Positions 27,439 through 35,679 of a stretch of 64,000 nt of DNA are shown in pieces. Source of the DNA: Flavobacterium microcysteis (GTDB lineage: Bacteria > Bacteroidota > Bacteroidia > Flavobacteriales > Flavobacteriaceae); contig NZ_VFJE01000050.1 in NCBI RefSeq assembly GCF_006385255.1, forward strand, positions 239,187-303,186, written 5' to 3'. The notes beneath the pieces were generated by a model, which worked only from the letters and a program-made list of their open reading frames with translations, made no database searches and was not told where the DNA came from. Made by a program: the position numbers and the translations under genes. How positions within the stretch are numbered: position 1 is the stretch's first letter; each line of letters starts with the position of its first letter.

Positions 27439-27897
27439 TTATCGGATTTTACCCAGAACCTGAAGCAGGTCTTTTGCATTCATATACGATTGAAGCTGTG
27501 CGGCTATGGAATAATCCGGATTCAGGATAGCAATTGTCGGATAAGTCGTGTTTCCATTTTTTTCAGCCAAAGCCGTAGCCAATTCATGAACGCCTGAATT
27601 GTTTCCTTTTGGCTTGAATTTAAAGACCGTTTTATTAAAAAAGACATCCTTTTTGTTTTCTGCATCAAAAGAAATAAAATAAAAATTCCGGTTCAGGGTT
27701 GCTATGATTTCTTTGTTTTTAAAAGTAGTGTTTTCCATCATCTTACAGAATTTGCACCAATCCGTATGCATAAAAATAACATACGGCTTGGGAGTGTCTG
27801 CGGCTAGTTTTTCTGCTTCTTCAAAAGTATGCGTTTTGAGTTGGGCAAAAGTTGGGACTGCCGTTATTAATGTTAGTATGAGAAACCACTTTTTCAT
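27439..27897 (-). CDS. Exported thioredoxin-like protein
   Basis: The 152 residues have a signal peptide (ending TFAQ, about residue 19) and a thioredoxin fold with active site WCKFC (C48, C51) and the cis-proline in TYPTIAILNPD. It is expected in the periplasm as a thiol reductant or isomerase. It starts two bases after the stop of the TonB receptor gene. It may keep a receptor or a metal-binding cysteine reduced, and the receptor plug does contain a CNIC pair. That link is inference. Confidence 0.9.
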   Translation of the reverse strand: MKKWFLILTLITAVPTFAQLKTHTFEEAEKLAADTPKPYVIFMHTDWCKFCKMMENTTFKNKEIIATLNRNFYFISFDAENKKDVFFNKTVFKFKPKGNNSGVHELATALAEKNGNTTYPTIAILNPDYSIAAQLQSYMNAKDLLQVLGKIR

Positions 27898-27899
27898 AA

Positions 27900-30161
27900 T
27901 TATTTCAAAGTATATCGCACTCCAAAAAAGCTTCGGATGCCTTGATTTGGGCCATAAACATAACTTGGGTCAAAAGTCAGCGCATACGGATTGTCTGGTG
28001 TAGGCAGGACATTTCCTTGCGGGCCGTATTGTACATTTTTATCAAAAGGATCGTTCGCTCTTGCAATGATAAAAGGATTCCCCTTGTTTGGTGTCCAGTT
28101 CAGTAAGTTTTTGATACCCATATAAATTTCGACATCTTTTATTTTATTATAAGTGAATTGAATGTTCTGTATGCTCCATGTTGGCGAATATTCTTTTCTC
28201 GGATCCAGTTCTCCAAGCAATGGCAAACGCATCGGGCCATACACATTTCCAGTATAGTCAATATCGAGAAACAATTTTGGAATTCGATAGGAAATCGCCC
28301 AGGTTCCTGAAAACTTTTCAGTCAGGATTTGTCTTGTCTTGATGTCGTTTTCGGTTTTGGAAACATCCATATAGGTGGCTCCAAGAATAAATTTTAATCC
28401 GTTTTGGAAAACGATGTCTATGTTGGTACTAACTCCAGTAGTTACGGCATGCCCGTCTAGGTTTTTATAAATAATCTTGTTTGGGTCAGTATCATAATCT
28501 GGCAGGATAGAATTCGTAAAATAAGTATACCAGGCTGCTGTTTCAAGACCAATATAAGTACCGTTTTCAGTATAGATTTTCTTCAGGTAATTGATGTTGG
28601 CATTATACGATTTTTCCGGTTTTAATTCTTCTGCAAGAACAACTTCTCTAGATCCGGTCAAGGCGGCGTGTTCTTCCGTAAACAGATTCACGACCCTGAA
28701 TCCTGTTCCGGCATTCAAACGAATAATATCATTATCGGTTGCCTTGAATTTATAAGCAAAACGAGGTGTGAAAATAGAACCGTGGTCGCTATTATAATCA
28801 TATCGTGCGCCAAGCAAGATGCTGTGCTTGTCATTGAATTTGATTTCGTCCTGTGCAAAAACACTCGGAATCCAGGTTTTGTCGGCAGTTGAAGTAGCCG
28901 GTGTATTATCGTTGTAAAACTGATATCTGACAGCGGTTCCAAAAAGTAAATCGTGACCGGATATTTTTTTATCCCAGGTCAGTTGCCCAAATCCGATTCG
29001 CTGTTGGGCCATATAGGGCGTGTTTCCATATACAGAGTTTTGATCATGGTCTGTATACGAAAATGAAAACAGCATTTTTTCTTCAATAGGAAGTTCATAG
29101 GCTCCTAGCAGCTCATATCTTTTGGTGTAAATACTCTCGCCATAAACTTCATCTCCACCACGGTATTTTTTCTCCCATTGCATTTCACCGCCCCAACGGT
29201 CTTCATAAAAATAACGGCCGGCAAGTGAAAATAATTTGTTGCTTTTCCTGCCCAGATTCCACTTTTGAAAGACAGAAATACGATGCTGTAGTGTGACATC
29301 TGTAAAATTATCATGGTTGTTGTCTATTGGATTGCTGTAATTGAAATAGTTGACACCTAATAAAACAGAAGAATTTTGGCCGATATTACCTTTGAATCCT
29401 GCATCTATGTTGACTTCTCCCCAGGAATTGCTAAAGCCGTCGATTGAAAATCGTGGAGCATTGGATGGGCTTTTGGTAATGATGTTAATTAGTCCGCCAA
29501 CAGCTTCGCTTCCGTATAAGGATGATGCAGGACCTTTTACGATTTCAATTCGTTCTAATAACGAATTCGGGATTCCGGATAATCCGTAAACTGTAGATAA
29601 TCCGCTAACGATAGGCATTCCGTCAATTAAAACCAAAGTATAAGGTCCTTCCAATCCGTTGATATGGATATCGCCGGTGTTACAGATATTGCAGTTTAGC
29701 TGAGGACGTACTCCATTTACATTTTGCAATGCTTCAAAAATATTTGCTGTTGGGTTTTTCTTGAAATAAGAAGGCTTGTATACTTCTACAGGAACGGGAC
29801 TTTCCAAACGACTGACTGGTTTTAAAGTACCGCTGATAACAACTTCTTCCAAAGAATTTTTGTCATTTTCTAATTCAGCATTTATGGTCAGAGTTTCGTC
29901 TTTTTTAATCGTAATGTTTTTTCTCATGGTTTTGCTGCCTACATAAGCCATTTGAATTTTGTAATTCCCAGCAGGAATGTTTTCAATAGTATAATGACCT
30001 AAGCTATCTGTGGAAGTACCAAAATTTGTCCCTAAGATTTTAATATCGGCATCGGCAATTGAAATTCCTTCTGAAGTAATTTTTCCGGAAAGAGCACCTT
30101 TTTCTTGTGCGTAAAAGTTTTGAAACGAAAAGATTAATAGGAGTAAAATTATATTTTTCAT
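27900..30161 (-). CDS. TonB-dependent outer-membrane receptor, probable metal-related cargo
   Basis: The 753-residue protein has a signal peptide (ending FYAQ), an N-terminal carboxypeptidase-regulatory-like domain (about 20-105), a plug domain (about 115-230, with HINGLEGPYTLVLIDGMPI in pieces and SLYGSEAVGGLINIIT) and a 22-strand-type barrel. It imports a ligand across the outer membrane using TonB energy. The cargo is not encoded in any motif I can read. Divergence from an Nramp transporter and an MntR-type regulator suggests a metal or metal chelate. It heads an operon with the thioredoxin-like gene and crtY. Confidence 0.92.
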   Translation of the reverse strand: MKNIILLLLIFSFQNFYAQEKGALSGKITSEGISIADADIKILGTNFGTSTDSLGHYTIENIPAGNYKIQMAYVGSKTMRKNITIKKDETLTINAELENDKNSLEEVVISGTLKPVSRLESPVPVEVYKPSYFKKNPTANIFEALQNVNGVRPQLNCNICNTGDIHINGLEGPYTLVLIDGMPIVSGLSTVYGLSGIPNSLLERIEIVKGPASSLYGSEAVGGLINIITKSPSNAPRFSIDGFSNSWGEVNIDAGFKGNIGQNSSVLLGVNYFNYSNPIDNNHDNFTDVTLQHRISVFQKWNLGRKSNKLFSLAGRYFYEDRWGGEMQWEKKYRGGDEVYGESIYTKRYELLGAYELPIEEKMLFSFSYTDHDQNSVYGNTPYMAQQRIGFGQLTWDKKISGHDLLFGTAVRYQFYNDNTPATSTADKTWIPSVFAQDEIKFNDKHSILLGARYDYNSDHGSIFTPRFAYKFKATDNDIIRLNAGTGFRVVNLFTEEHAALTGSREVVLAEELKPEKSYNANINYLKKIYTENGTYIGLETAAWYTYFTNSILPDYDTDPNKIIYKNLDGHAVTTGVSTNIDIVFQNGLKFILGATYMDVSKTENDIKTRQILTEKFSGTWAISYRIPKLFLDIDYTGNVYGPMRLPLLGELDPRKEYSPTWSIQNIQFTYNKIKDVEIYMGIKNLLNWTPNKGNPFIIARANDPFDKNVQYGPQGNVLPTPDNPYALTFDPSYVYGPNQGIRSFFGVRYTLK

Positions 30162-30173
30162 TTAAGTCAAATT

Positions 30174-30195
30174 ATTTTTAGACAAAACTAAAAAT
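30174..30195. promoter_or_regulatory. Operator candidate: perfect inverted repeat over the receptor promoter
   Basis: ATTTTTAG (30174-30181), a 6-base centre and CTAAAAAT (30188-30195) form a perfect inverted repeat. It covers the minus-strand -7 element at 30190-30183, so a bound repressor would block RNA polymerase. The MntR/DtxR-type regulator encoded 2 kb away is the natural candidate, by inference. Confidence 0.65.
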
Positions 30196-30213
30196 TATAT
30201 TTTACTAAGCAAA
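30183..30213 (-). promoter_or_regulatory. Promoter of the TonB receptor operon
   Basis: On the minus strand TTTG (30213-30210), a 19-base spacer and TAGTTTTG (30190-30183) match the Bacteroidetes consensus exactly. The implied leader is about 15 nt before the start codon at 30161. Confidence 0.7.
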
Positions 30214-30222
30214 TAAAATAAT

Positions 30223-30230
30223 TATATTTG
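30223..30230 (+). promoter_or_regulatory. Putative -7 element for the Nramp gene
   Basis: TATATTTG matches TAnnTTTG 17 bases before the ATG. The -33 position holds only TTTA. This promoter overlaps the upstream part of the divergent receptor promoter, so one regulator could affect both. Confidence 0.5.
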
Positions 30231-30247
30231 TATCAATAATTGTTTGT

Positions 30248-32119
30248 ATGGGTAAATCACTTGAAGAAGTACACGGGTCAGTTGCTACCCAAAACAAAAA
30301 ATCGGCATTTAGAAGAGTGCTGGCTTTTTTGGGTCCGGCCTATCTGATTAGTGTTGGATATATGGATCCGGGAAACTGGGCGACAGATATAGCTGGAGGA
30401 AGCCAGTTTGGTTATACGCTTTTATGGGTACTTCTGATGAGCAATATTATGGCGCTGCTTTTGCAAAGCTTGAGTGCCCGACTTGGAATTGTGACGCAGC
30501 GAGATTTGGCTCAGGCGTCTCGAGAAACCTATTCTCCTTTTATCAATTATATTCTTTACTTTTTAGCGGAGATTGCTATTGCGGCCTGCGACCTTGCAGA
30601 AGTATTGGGAATGGCAATCGGGATTAATCTCTTATTTGATATTCCTTTGATTGAAGGTGTATTGATTACGGTTTTGGATACTTTTCTGCTGTTATTCCTT
30701 ATCAATAAAGGCATTCGGAAAATGGAAGCTTTTATTATTGCCTTGGTAGCGATAATAGGTTTTTCTTTTGTGTTTGAAATGGTATTTGCCGAACCGGAAC
30801 TTGATAAAGTCGTATTAGGACTGATTCCATCCATACCTAATGAAGCAGCATTGTATATCGCCATTGGTATTATTGGTGCGACTGTAATGCCCCATAACTT
30901 GTATCTGCATTCTTCGCTGGTACAGACTAGAAAGTTCGATAGGACGGAAAAGGGCATCAAACAGGCTTTGAAATACAACCTTATCGATTCAACGATAGCA
31001 TTAAATCTGGCTTTTTTCGTGAATGCGGCTATTTTGATTTTGGCGGCAGCAACATTCTATCGTAATGGGATGTTTCATGTGGCAGAGATTCAGGATGCAC
31101 ATCAGTTTTTACAACCGCTTTTGGGAACAAAATGGGCACCAATTCTTTTTGCTGTTGCCTTAATTGCGGCAGGACAAAGCTCTACGATTACTGGAACGTT
31201 AGCCGGACAGATTGTTATGGAAGGTTACCTGAACTTAAGAATACAGCCATGGGTACGTAGAATAATTACAAGATTAATCGCCATAGTGCCTGCTGTTATT
31301 GTCATTATGATTTATGGCGAGCAGGTTACCGGAAAACTTTTGATTTTCAGCCAGGTAATTTTGAGCCTCCAATTGGGATTTGCTATTATTCCGCTGATCC
31401 ACTTTGTAAGCGACAAGTCAAAGATGAAAGGTTTCCATATTGGAAAAATTACCCAAGTAGCGGCCTGGATTATCGCAACGACCATTGTTTCGCTTAACGC
31501 AAAATTAGTGTATGATGAGATTAGCGGATGGATAGAAAATGCGGAGAATCCCTTGGTTCTTTGGCTGACGGTTGTTCCTTTGGCAATTGGGTTTCTGGCT
31601 TTGCTTTTATATATTGTTTTTAAACCTTTTATAGCCAAGGCAAAAGCCAAAAATTACAACCATTCACCGCATAACCTGACTCTTAAATTTTCAGAAAAGG
31701 CAACCTATAATAAAAAGGATATTGCTATTTCTGTCGATTTTTCCGAAGCAGATGAGAACGCCATAAACAGTGCTTTTGAACTGGGTGGAATTGAAGCAAA
31801 GTATACATTAATTCATGTGGTGGAAACGGTTGGAGCCATGATGTATGGTGAAAATATCCAGGACCATGAAACAACAATTGATGAAAAACTCCTGAACGAA
31901 TATAAAGAAATGCTGATTCAAAAAGGTTTCAATGTCGAGATTCAATTGGGATTTGGCAAACCGGGCAAAGTGATTCCGAAAATCGTAAATGCAGGAAGTT
32001 TTGATATTTTGGTGATGGGTACGCATGGACATACCGGTTTCAAGGATTTGCTTTTTGGAACTACTGTTGATAAATTGCGCCATCAAATATCGATTCCGTT
32101 ATTTATTGTCAAGAAGTAG
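30248..32119 (+). CDS. mntH: Nramp divalent-metal transporter fused to a UspA domain
   Basis: The first 450 residues are an Nramp transporter (Mn2+/Fe2+ with proton symport) in the inner membrane. The metal-site motif in helix 1 is D40-P-G-N43 (GYMDPGNWATDIAGG), and helix 6 has M214-P-H216 (ATVMPHNLYLH). Residues about 485-623 form a universal-stress-protein domain: it starts KKDIAISVDFSEADENA and ends with the nucleotide-binding pattern MGTHGHTGFKDLLFGTT. At 623 residues it is about 200 longer than plain MntH. The cytosolic UspA part may regulate transport. The regulator gene follows after 28 bases. Confidence 0.93.
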   Translation: MGKSLEEVHGSVATQNKKSAFRRVLAFLGPAYLISVGYMDPGNWATDIAGGSQFGYTLLWVLLMSNIMALLLQSLSARLGIVTQRDLAQASRETYSPFINYILYFLAEIAIAACDLAEVLGMAIGINLLFDIPLIEGVLITVLDTFLLLFLINKGIRKMEAFIIALVAIIGFSFVFEMVFAEPELDKVVLGLIPSIPNEAALYIAIGIIGATVMPHNLYLHSSLVQTRKFDRTEKGIKQALKYNLIDSTIALNLAFFVNAAILILAAATFYRNGMFHVAEIQDAHQFLQPLLGTKWAPILFAVALIAAGQSSTITGTLAGQIVMEGYLNLRIQPWVRRIITRLIAIVPAVIVIMIYGEQVTGKLLIFSQVILSLQLGFAIIPLIHFVSDKSKMKGFHIGKITQVAAWIIATTIVSLNAKLVYDEISGWIENAENPLVLWLTVVPLAIGFLALLLYIVFKPFIAKAKAKNYNHSPHNLTLKFSEKATYNKKDIAISVDFSEADENAINSAFELGGIEAKYTLIHVVETVGAMMYGENIQDHETTIDEKLLNEYKEMLIQKGFNVEIQLGFGKPGKVIPKIVNAGSFDILVMGTHGHTGFKDLLFGTTVDKLRHQISIPLFIVKK

Positions 32120-32147
32120 GTTACCTTTACATTTTAAATATTTTGCA

Positions 32148-32801
32148 ATGACTTTTTCAGAAGAAAACTACCTAAAAACAATCTATCATCTTACAACAGC
32201 TTCAGACTCTGAAGTTAGTACAAATGCTATTGCCGAAAAGATGGAGACTAAAGCCTCTTCGGTTACAGATATGTTGAAAAAACTTGCTGATAAAGGCCTA
32301 GTCAATTATAAAAAATATCAGGGCGTTTCTTTGACTGAAGAAGGGAAGTTAGCTGCAAAAATGATTGTGAGAAAGCACCGCCTTTGGGAAGTTTTTCTAG
32401 TGGAAAAGCTAGGTTTTTCATGGGATGAGGTTCATGATATAGCCGAACAGCTGGAACACATCAAGTCAGAAAAATTGATCAATAAACTGGATGATTTTTT
32501 AGACAACCCTACAGAAGACCCACATGGCGACCCTATACCGGATAGAGAAGGAAGGATTGTAAAAATAGAAAAACAGCTGCTTTCGGAATTGTCAGAAAAC
32601 CAATTTGGAATTTGTGTTGGTGTAAAAGATACGTCTTCGGAATTTTTAAAATATCTTGATAAACAAGAAATTGCTTTGGGATCAAAAATAGAGTTTCTAT
32701 CCAAAGAAAGTTTCGATTTGTCTTTGCGAATAAAGGTGAACGGAAAAGAACTTACTATCTCCAATAAAATTGCAAGCAATCTTTTTGTCAAGTTGGTTTA
32801 G
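32148..32801 (+). CDS. DtxR/MntR-family metal-dependent regulator
   Basis: The start chosen is the ATG at 32148, which gives MTFSEENYLKTIYHL, the canonical N-terminus. The longer frame upstream lies inside the Nramp gene. The 217 residues comprise a winged helix (about 1-70), a metal-binding dimerisation domain (VRKHRLWEVFLVEKLG, AEQLEHIKSEKLI, DPHGDPIPD) and a C-terminal SH3/FeoA-like domain (about 150-217). Proteins of this family repress Mn or Fe uptake genes when metal is plentiful. The likely targets are the adjacent Nramp, TonB receptor and Feo genes. Confidence 0.93.
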   Translation: MTFSEENYLKTIYHLTTASDSEVSTNAIAEKMETKASSVTDMLKKLADKGLVNYKKYQGVSLTEEGKLAAKMIVRKHRLWEVFLVEKLGFSWDEVHDIAEQLEHIKSEKLINKLDDFLDNPTEDPHGDPIPDREGRIVKIEKQLLSELSENQFGICVGVKDTSSEFLKYLDKQEIALGSKIEFLSKESFDLSLRIKVNGKELTISNKIASNLFVKLV

Positions 32802-32923
32802 TGGCATCCGCAATCATCATTGCCACAATTTCCTGCCTTCTTCTTTTTCCAAAAGAATTTCTTGACAAGAAAAGCAAAAGCTCCTGCCACAAGTAGGTAT
32901 GCTATGATTTCCTGTATATTCAT
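32798..32923 (-). CDS. Small Cys-rich membrane peptide, FeoB-associated family
   Basis: This 41-residue reading frame encodes a short N-terminus, one hydrophobic segment (about 6-20, IIAYLLVAGAFAFLV), a Lys-rich stop-transfer and a C-terminal CGNDDCGCH metal-binding motif. This is the layout of the FeoB-associated Cys-rich membrane proteins that accompany feoB. It lies 58 bases downstream of feoB on the same strand and overlaps the regulator stop by four bases tail to tail. It probably supports Fe2+ import or delivery. The ATG and short size make it easy to miss. Confidence 0.85.
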   Translation of the reverse strand: MNIQEIIAYLLVAGAFAFLVKKFFWKKKKAGNCGNDDCGCH

Positions 32924-32981
32924 ATCACAAAGTTAAAAATTAAACTCTTTGGCTTTTGCCAAGGAAATGATAAACACTGCC

Positions 32982-35219
32982 TTATTTCAAAATTTGATAG
33001 ACAATTAACGAAACGGTATAGGCAAATGTGCTCATAAAAACCAGCTGTATAACAGGCCATTTCCAGGAGTTGGTTTCTTTCTTTGTAATTGCAAGCGTAC
33101 TGATACACTGCATCGCAAAAGCATAAAAAAGTAACAGCGATATTCCCGTCGCAAAATTGAAGATTTTATCACCCGTAACCGGATTAACTTCGGCTTCCAT
33201 TCGGCTTTTTATGGTTGCTTCTTCTTCGCTGTCCACACTATAGATTGAAGCCAGCGTACCAATAAATACTTCTCTTGCTGCAAAGGAAGTAATAACCGCA
33301 ATACCAATTTTCCAGTCATAACCCAAAGGTCTGATGACAGGTTCTATGCCTTTTCCTAAAACGCCTATAAAGGATTTTTCGAGCTTAAAACTGGAAATTT
33401 CCTGATTTTCTACTTTTTCAAAAAGTTCTATTTTTTTGGCAGCTATGGAATCAGCGATGTCCTGGCTATTAATCTTATAAATGTTTTTCGCAACGCTGTC
33501 TTGCAAGGCTGTATAATGTTCTGAAAGCGTGTTGTCGATATAATTTTGGTTGAATCGCGTTAGTCCTTGCTTCTGGATTCTTTCTTTGACAATAGTTTCT
33601 GCATTTGCATATTCGTGAGACATACCGTGAGATCCGAGGAACCAAAGGATTATCGAAATGGCAAGGATAATTTTTCCAGCTCCAACCACAAAAGATTTTG
33701 TTTTTTCGATTACGTTGATGGCCACATTTTTGAATAATGGCAACCTGTAATTAGGCATCTCAATAACGAAATAAGACTTGGATTTTATCTTTAATATTTT
33801 GTTTAGGATGTAGGCAGAAAATATAGCCATAAAAAAACCTAAAAGATACAAGGCCATTAAGGTCAGTCCTTGCAGGTTCAAAATGCCAAGAATTCTTTTA
33901 TCGGGAATAATCAGGGCAATCAGAATAGCATATACAGGTAGTCTTGCAGAACAAGTTGTGAAAGGAGTAATTAGTATGGTTATCAGTCGCTCTTTCCAGT
34001 TTTCAATATTTCTCGATGCCATGATGGCAGGAATCGCACAGGCTGTTCCTGAAATCAATGGCACCACACTTTTTCCACTAAGTCCAAACCTTCTCATGAT
34101 CTTATCCATAAGGAAAACCACACGGCTCATATAGCCGCTTTCTTCCAATACAGAAATAAAAAGGAATAGAAAGGCAATTTGCGGTATAAAAATCACAACC
34201 CCACCAATTCCCGGTATGATTCCTTCCGAAACAAGATCGGTTAGCAAGCCAGGCGGAAGATGTTCTTTTGAAAGACTGGCCAGTTTGGCAAAACTTTCGT
34301 CAATAAAATCCATCGGGATACTTGACCAAGAAAAAACCGACTGGAAAATTAGCATCAGAATGGCAAAGAAGATAACGTATCCAAAAACTTTGTGCATCAG
34401 GATTCGGTCGAGCGTTGCCCTCACACCTTTAGCTTTGGATGAATCGATTGTATATCCAACTTTGAGAACATCATTGATAAACTGGTATCGTTTGATAGTC
34501 TCTTTCTGTTGCATTTTTTTTAGTTCGGAATTGGATTTTGCAAAAGATTTTTCAGCAATTTCTTTTCGTTCCAATTCTCCGAAGTTTACATCTTGCGTAA
34601 TGACAAGCCATAATTTATAAAGCAGTTCTTTTGGAAAAGCATGGCGAAGCTTGTCAAAATAATCAACATCAATACTCGATGCATTCAGGCAAGGTTCTGT
34701 AGATAACGTTTTATAATCAGCTATGAGGTGTTTCAAATTGTCAATGCCGATGTTTTTTCTAGAACTTATAAGCGCTATCTTGGTTTTTAATTGCTCTTCA
34801 AGATAAGGAATGTCAAGACTGATTCCTTTATAATCCATCCGATCCGACATATTTATAGCCAGGATTGTAGGGATTTCCAAATCTTTTATCTGTGTAAAAA
34901 GAAGCAGATTTCGTTTAAGGTTTTCTACTTCGGTAACAACAACGGCAACATCAGGATAATTAGCATCGTTTTTATTAAGCAGCAGTTCAATCACCACATT
35001 CTCGTCAATAGAACTGGCATTTAAGCTGTAGGTTCCTGGCAAGTCAAGAATGGTGGCTTTCAGGTTTTCGGTCAGCTTGCTAAAGCCGATTTTCTTTTCA
35101 ACCGTTATTCCGGGATAATTACCAACCTGCTGCTTCAATCCTGTAAGTTGGTTAAAGACAGAAGTTTTTCCGGTATTTGGATTGCCTATAAGGGCGACTT
35201 TAAGATTTTTATGACTCAT
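32982..35219 (-). CDS. feoB: Ferrous iron transporter FeoB
   Basis: It imports Fe2+ through the inner membrane. The 745 residues have an N-terminal G-protein domain with G1 GNPNTGKTS (12-20), G3 DLPG (59-62) and G4 NMSD (123-126), a GDI-like linker, and a membrane domain with the two Gate regions (PLISGTACAIPAIMASRNI and FAAREVFIGTLASIYS, in pieces). A long soluble insert (about 550-640) sits between membrane helices. Its start overlaps the feoA stop by four bases. The small Cys-rich peptide gene follows. Confidence 0.96.
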   Translation of the reverse strand: MSHKNLKVALIGNPNTGKTSVFNQLTGLKQQVGNYPGITVEKKIGFSKLTENLKATILDLPGTYSLNASSIDENVVIELLLNKNDANYPDVAVVVTEVENLKRNLLLFTQIKDLEIPTILAINMSDRMDYKGISLDIPYLEEQLKTKIALISSRKNIGIDNLKHLIADYKTLSTEPCLNASSIDVDYFDKLRHAFPKELLYKLWLVITQDVNFGELERKEIAEKSFAKSNSELKKMQQKETIKRYQFINDVLKVGYTIDSSKAKGVRATLDRILMHKVFGYVIFFAILMLIFQSVFSWSSIPMDFIDESFAKLASLSKEHLPPGLLTDLVSEGIIPGIGGVVIFIPQIAFLFLFISVLEESGYMSRVVFLMDKIMRRFGLSGKSVVPLISGTACAIPAIMASRNIENWKERLITILITPFTTCSARLPVYAILIALIIPDKRILGILNLQGLTLMALYLLGFFMAIFSAYILNKILKIKSKSYFVIEMPNYRLPLFKNVAINVIEKTKSFVVGAGKIILAISIILWFLGSHGMSHEYANAETIVKERIQKQGLTRFNQNYIDNTLSEHYTALQDSVAKNIYKINSQDIADSIAAKKIELFEKVENQEISSFKLEKSFIGVLGKGIEPVIRPLGYDWKIGIAVITSFAAREVFIGTLASIYSVDSEEEATIKSRMEAEVNPVTGDKIFNFATGISLLLFYAFAMQCISTLAITKKETNSWKWPVIQLVFMSTFAYTVSLIVYQILK

Positions 35220-35452
35220 AGAGCTTCATTCACGACTTCAACAGTTATAGCAAGGGCAGTTTCTTTGCGAATGGCAACATGACTGTCATTGACATCAATA
35301 TATAGTGGGTCGCCAAGAGGAGCAATCTGCAATAGCTCTACAAAATTGCCGGGAAGACATCCCATTTCAAGCAATTTTAAAGGAATCGTGTCGATATTAA
35401 CGTCGAGTATCAGTGCCTTCTGACCGATTTTGAGCTGTGCTAAAGTTTTCAA
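35216..35452 (-). CDS. feoA: FeoA, small SH3-like partner of FeoB
   Basis: The 78-residue cytosolic protein has the FeoA fold: LAQLKIGQKALI at the start, LKLLEMGCLPGNFVELLQIAPLGDPLYIDV in pieces, and the final strand SHVAIRKETALAITV. It binds and helps FeoB. Translation appears to start at a TTG, since no in-frame ATG occurs before the conserved core. An AAGG lies just upstream. It overlaps feoB by ATGA-type coupling. Confidence 0.93.
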   Translation of the reverse strand: MKTLAQLKIGQKALILDVNIDTIPLKLLEMGCLPGNFVELLQIAPLGDPLYIDVNDSHVAIRKETALAITVEVVNEAL

Positions 35453-35457
35453 GCCTT

Positions 35458-35486
35458 ATTTAGATTCAATTTAGATTACAAAAATA
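35458..35486 (-). promoter_or_regulatory. feoA promoter core with direct repeats
   Basis: TATTTTTG (minus strand, 35486-35479) matches TAnnTTTG. Between it and the start codon the 9-mer AATCTAAAT occurs twice with an 11-base period (35477-35469 and 35466-35458). The TCTAAA core is shared with the palindrome at 30174-30195, so a common metal regulator is plausible but unproven. Confidence 0.5.
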
Positions 35487-35601
35487 GGAATTATTATTGA
35501 AGTAGGCTTGTTAAATAAAAAAATGCCGTAAAACATCAGTAATTACAGCGTTTTTTTGGATTAAATAAGGTCTTTTTTTAGAAAATATTGCATTTAAGTT
35601 T

Positions 35602-35658
35602 TATAAAATTATAGTGCAATCCTATAAAATTACTCAGTTTTATAAGCTTAATTTTATA
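35602..35658. repeat. Three copies of a 10-mer before the glycine-zipper gene
   Basis: TATAAAATTA occurs at 35602-35611 and 35623-35632, exactly 21 bases apart (two helical turns), and inverted as TAATTTTATA at 35649-35658. The inverted copy overlaps TAATTTTA, a one-mismatch -7 element. This looks like a binding-site array controlling the gene at 35680. Confidence 0.5.
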
Positions 35659-35679
35659 GCATAATCAAAAATAAAAGTC

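Noticed and set aside
32025..32147. N-terminal extension of the DtxR/MntR-type gene
   Set aside because: It lies within the Nramp gene and has no homology-like character. The ATG at 32148 gives the canonical N-terminus.
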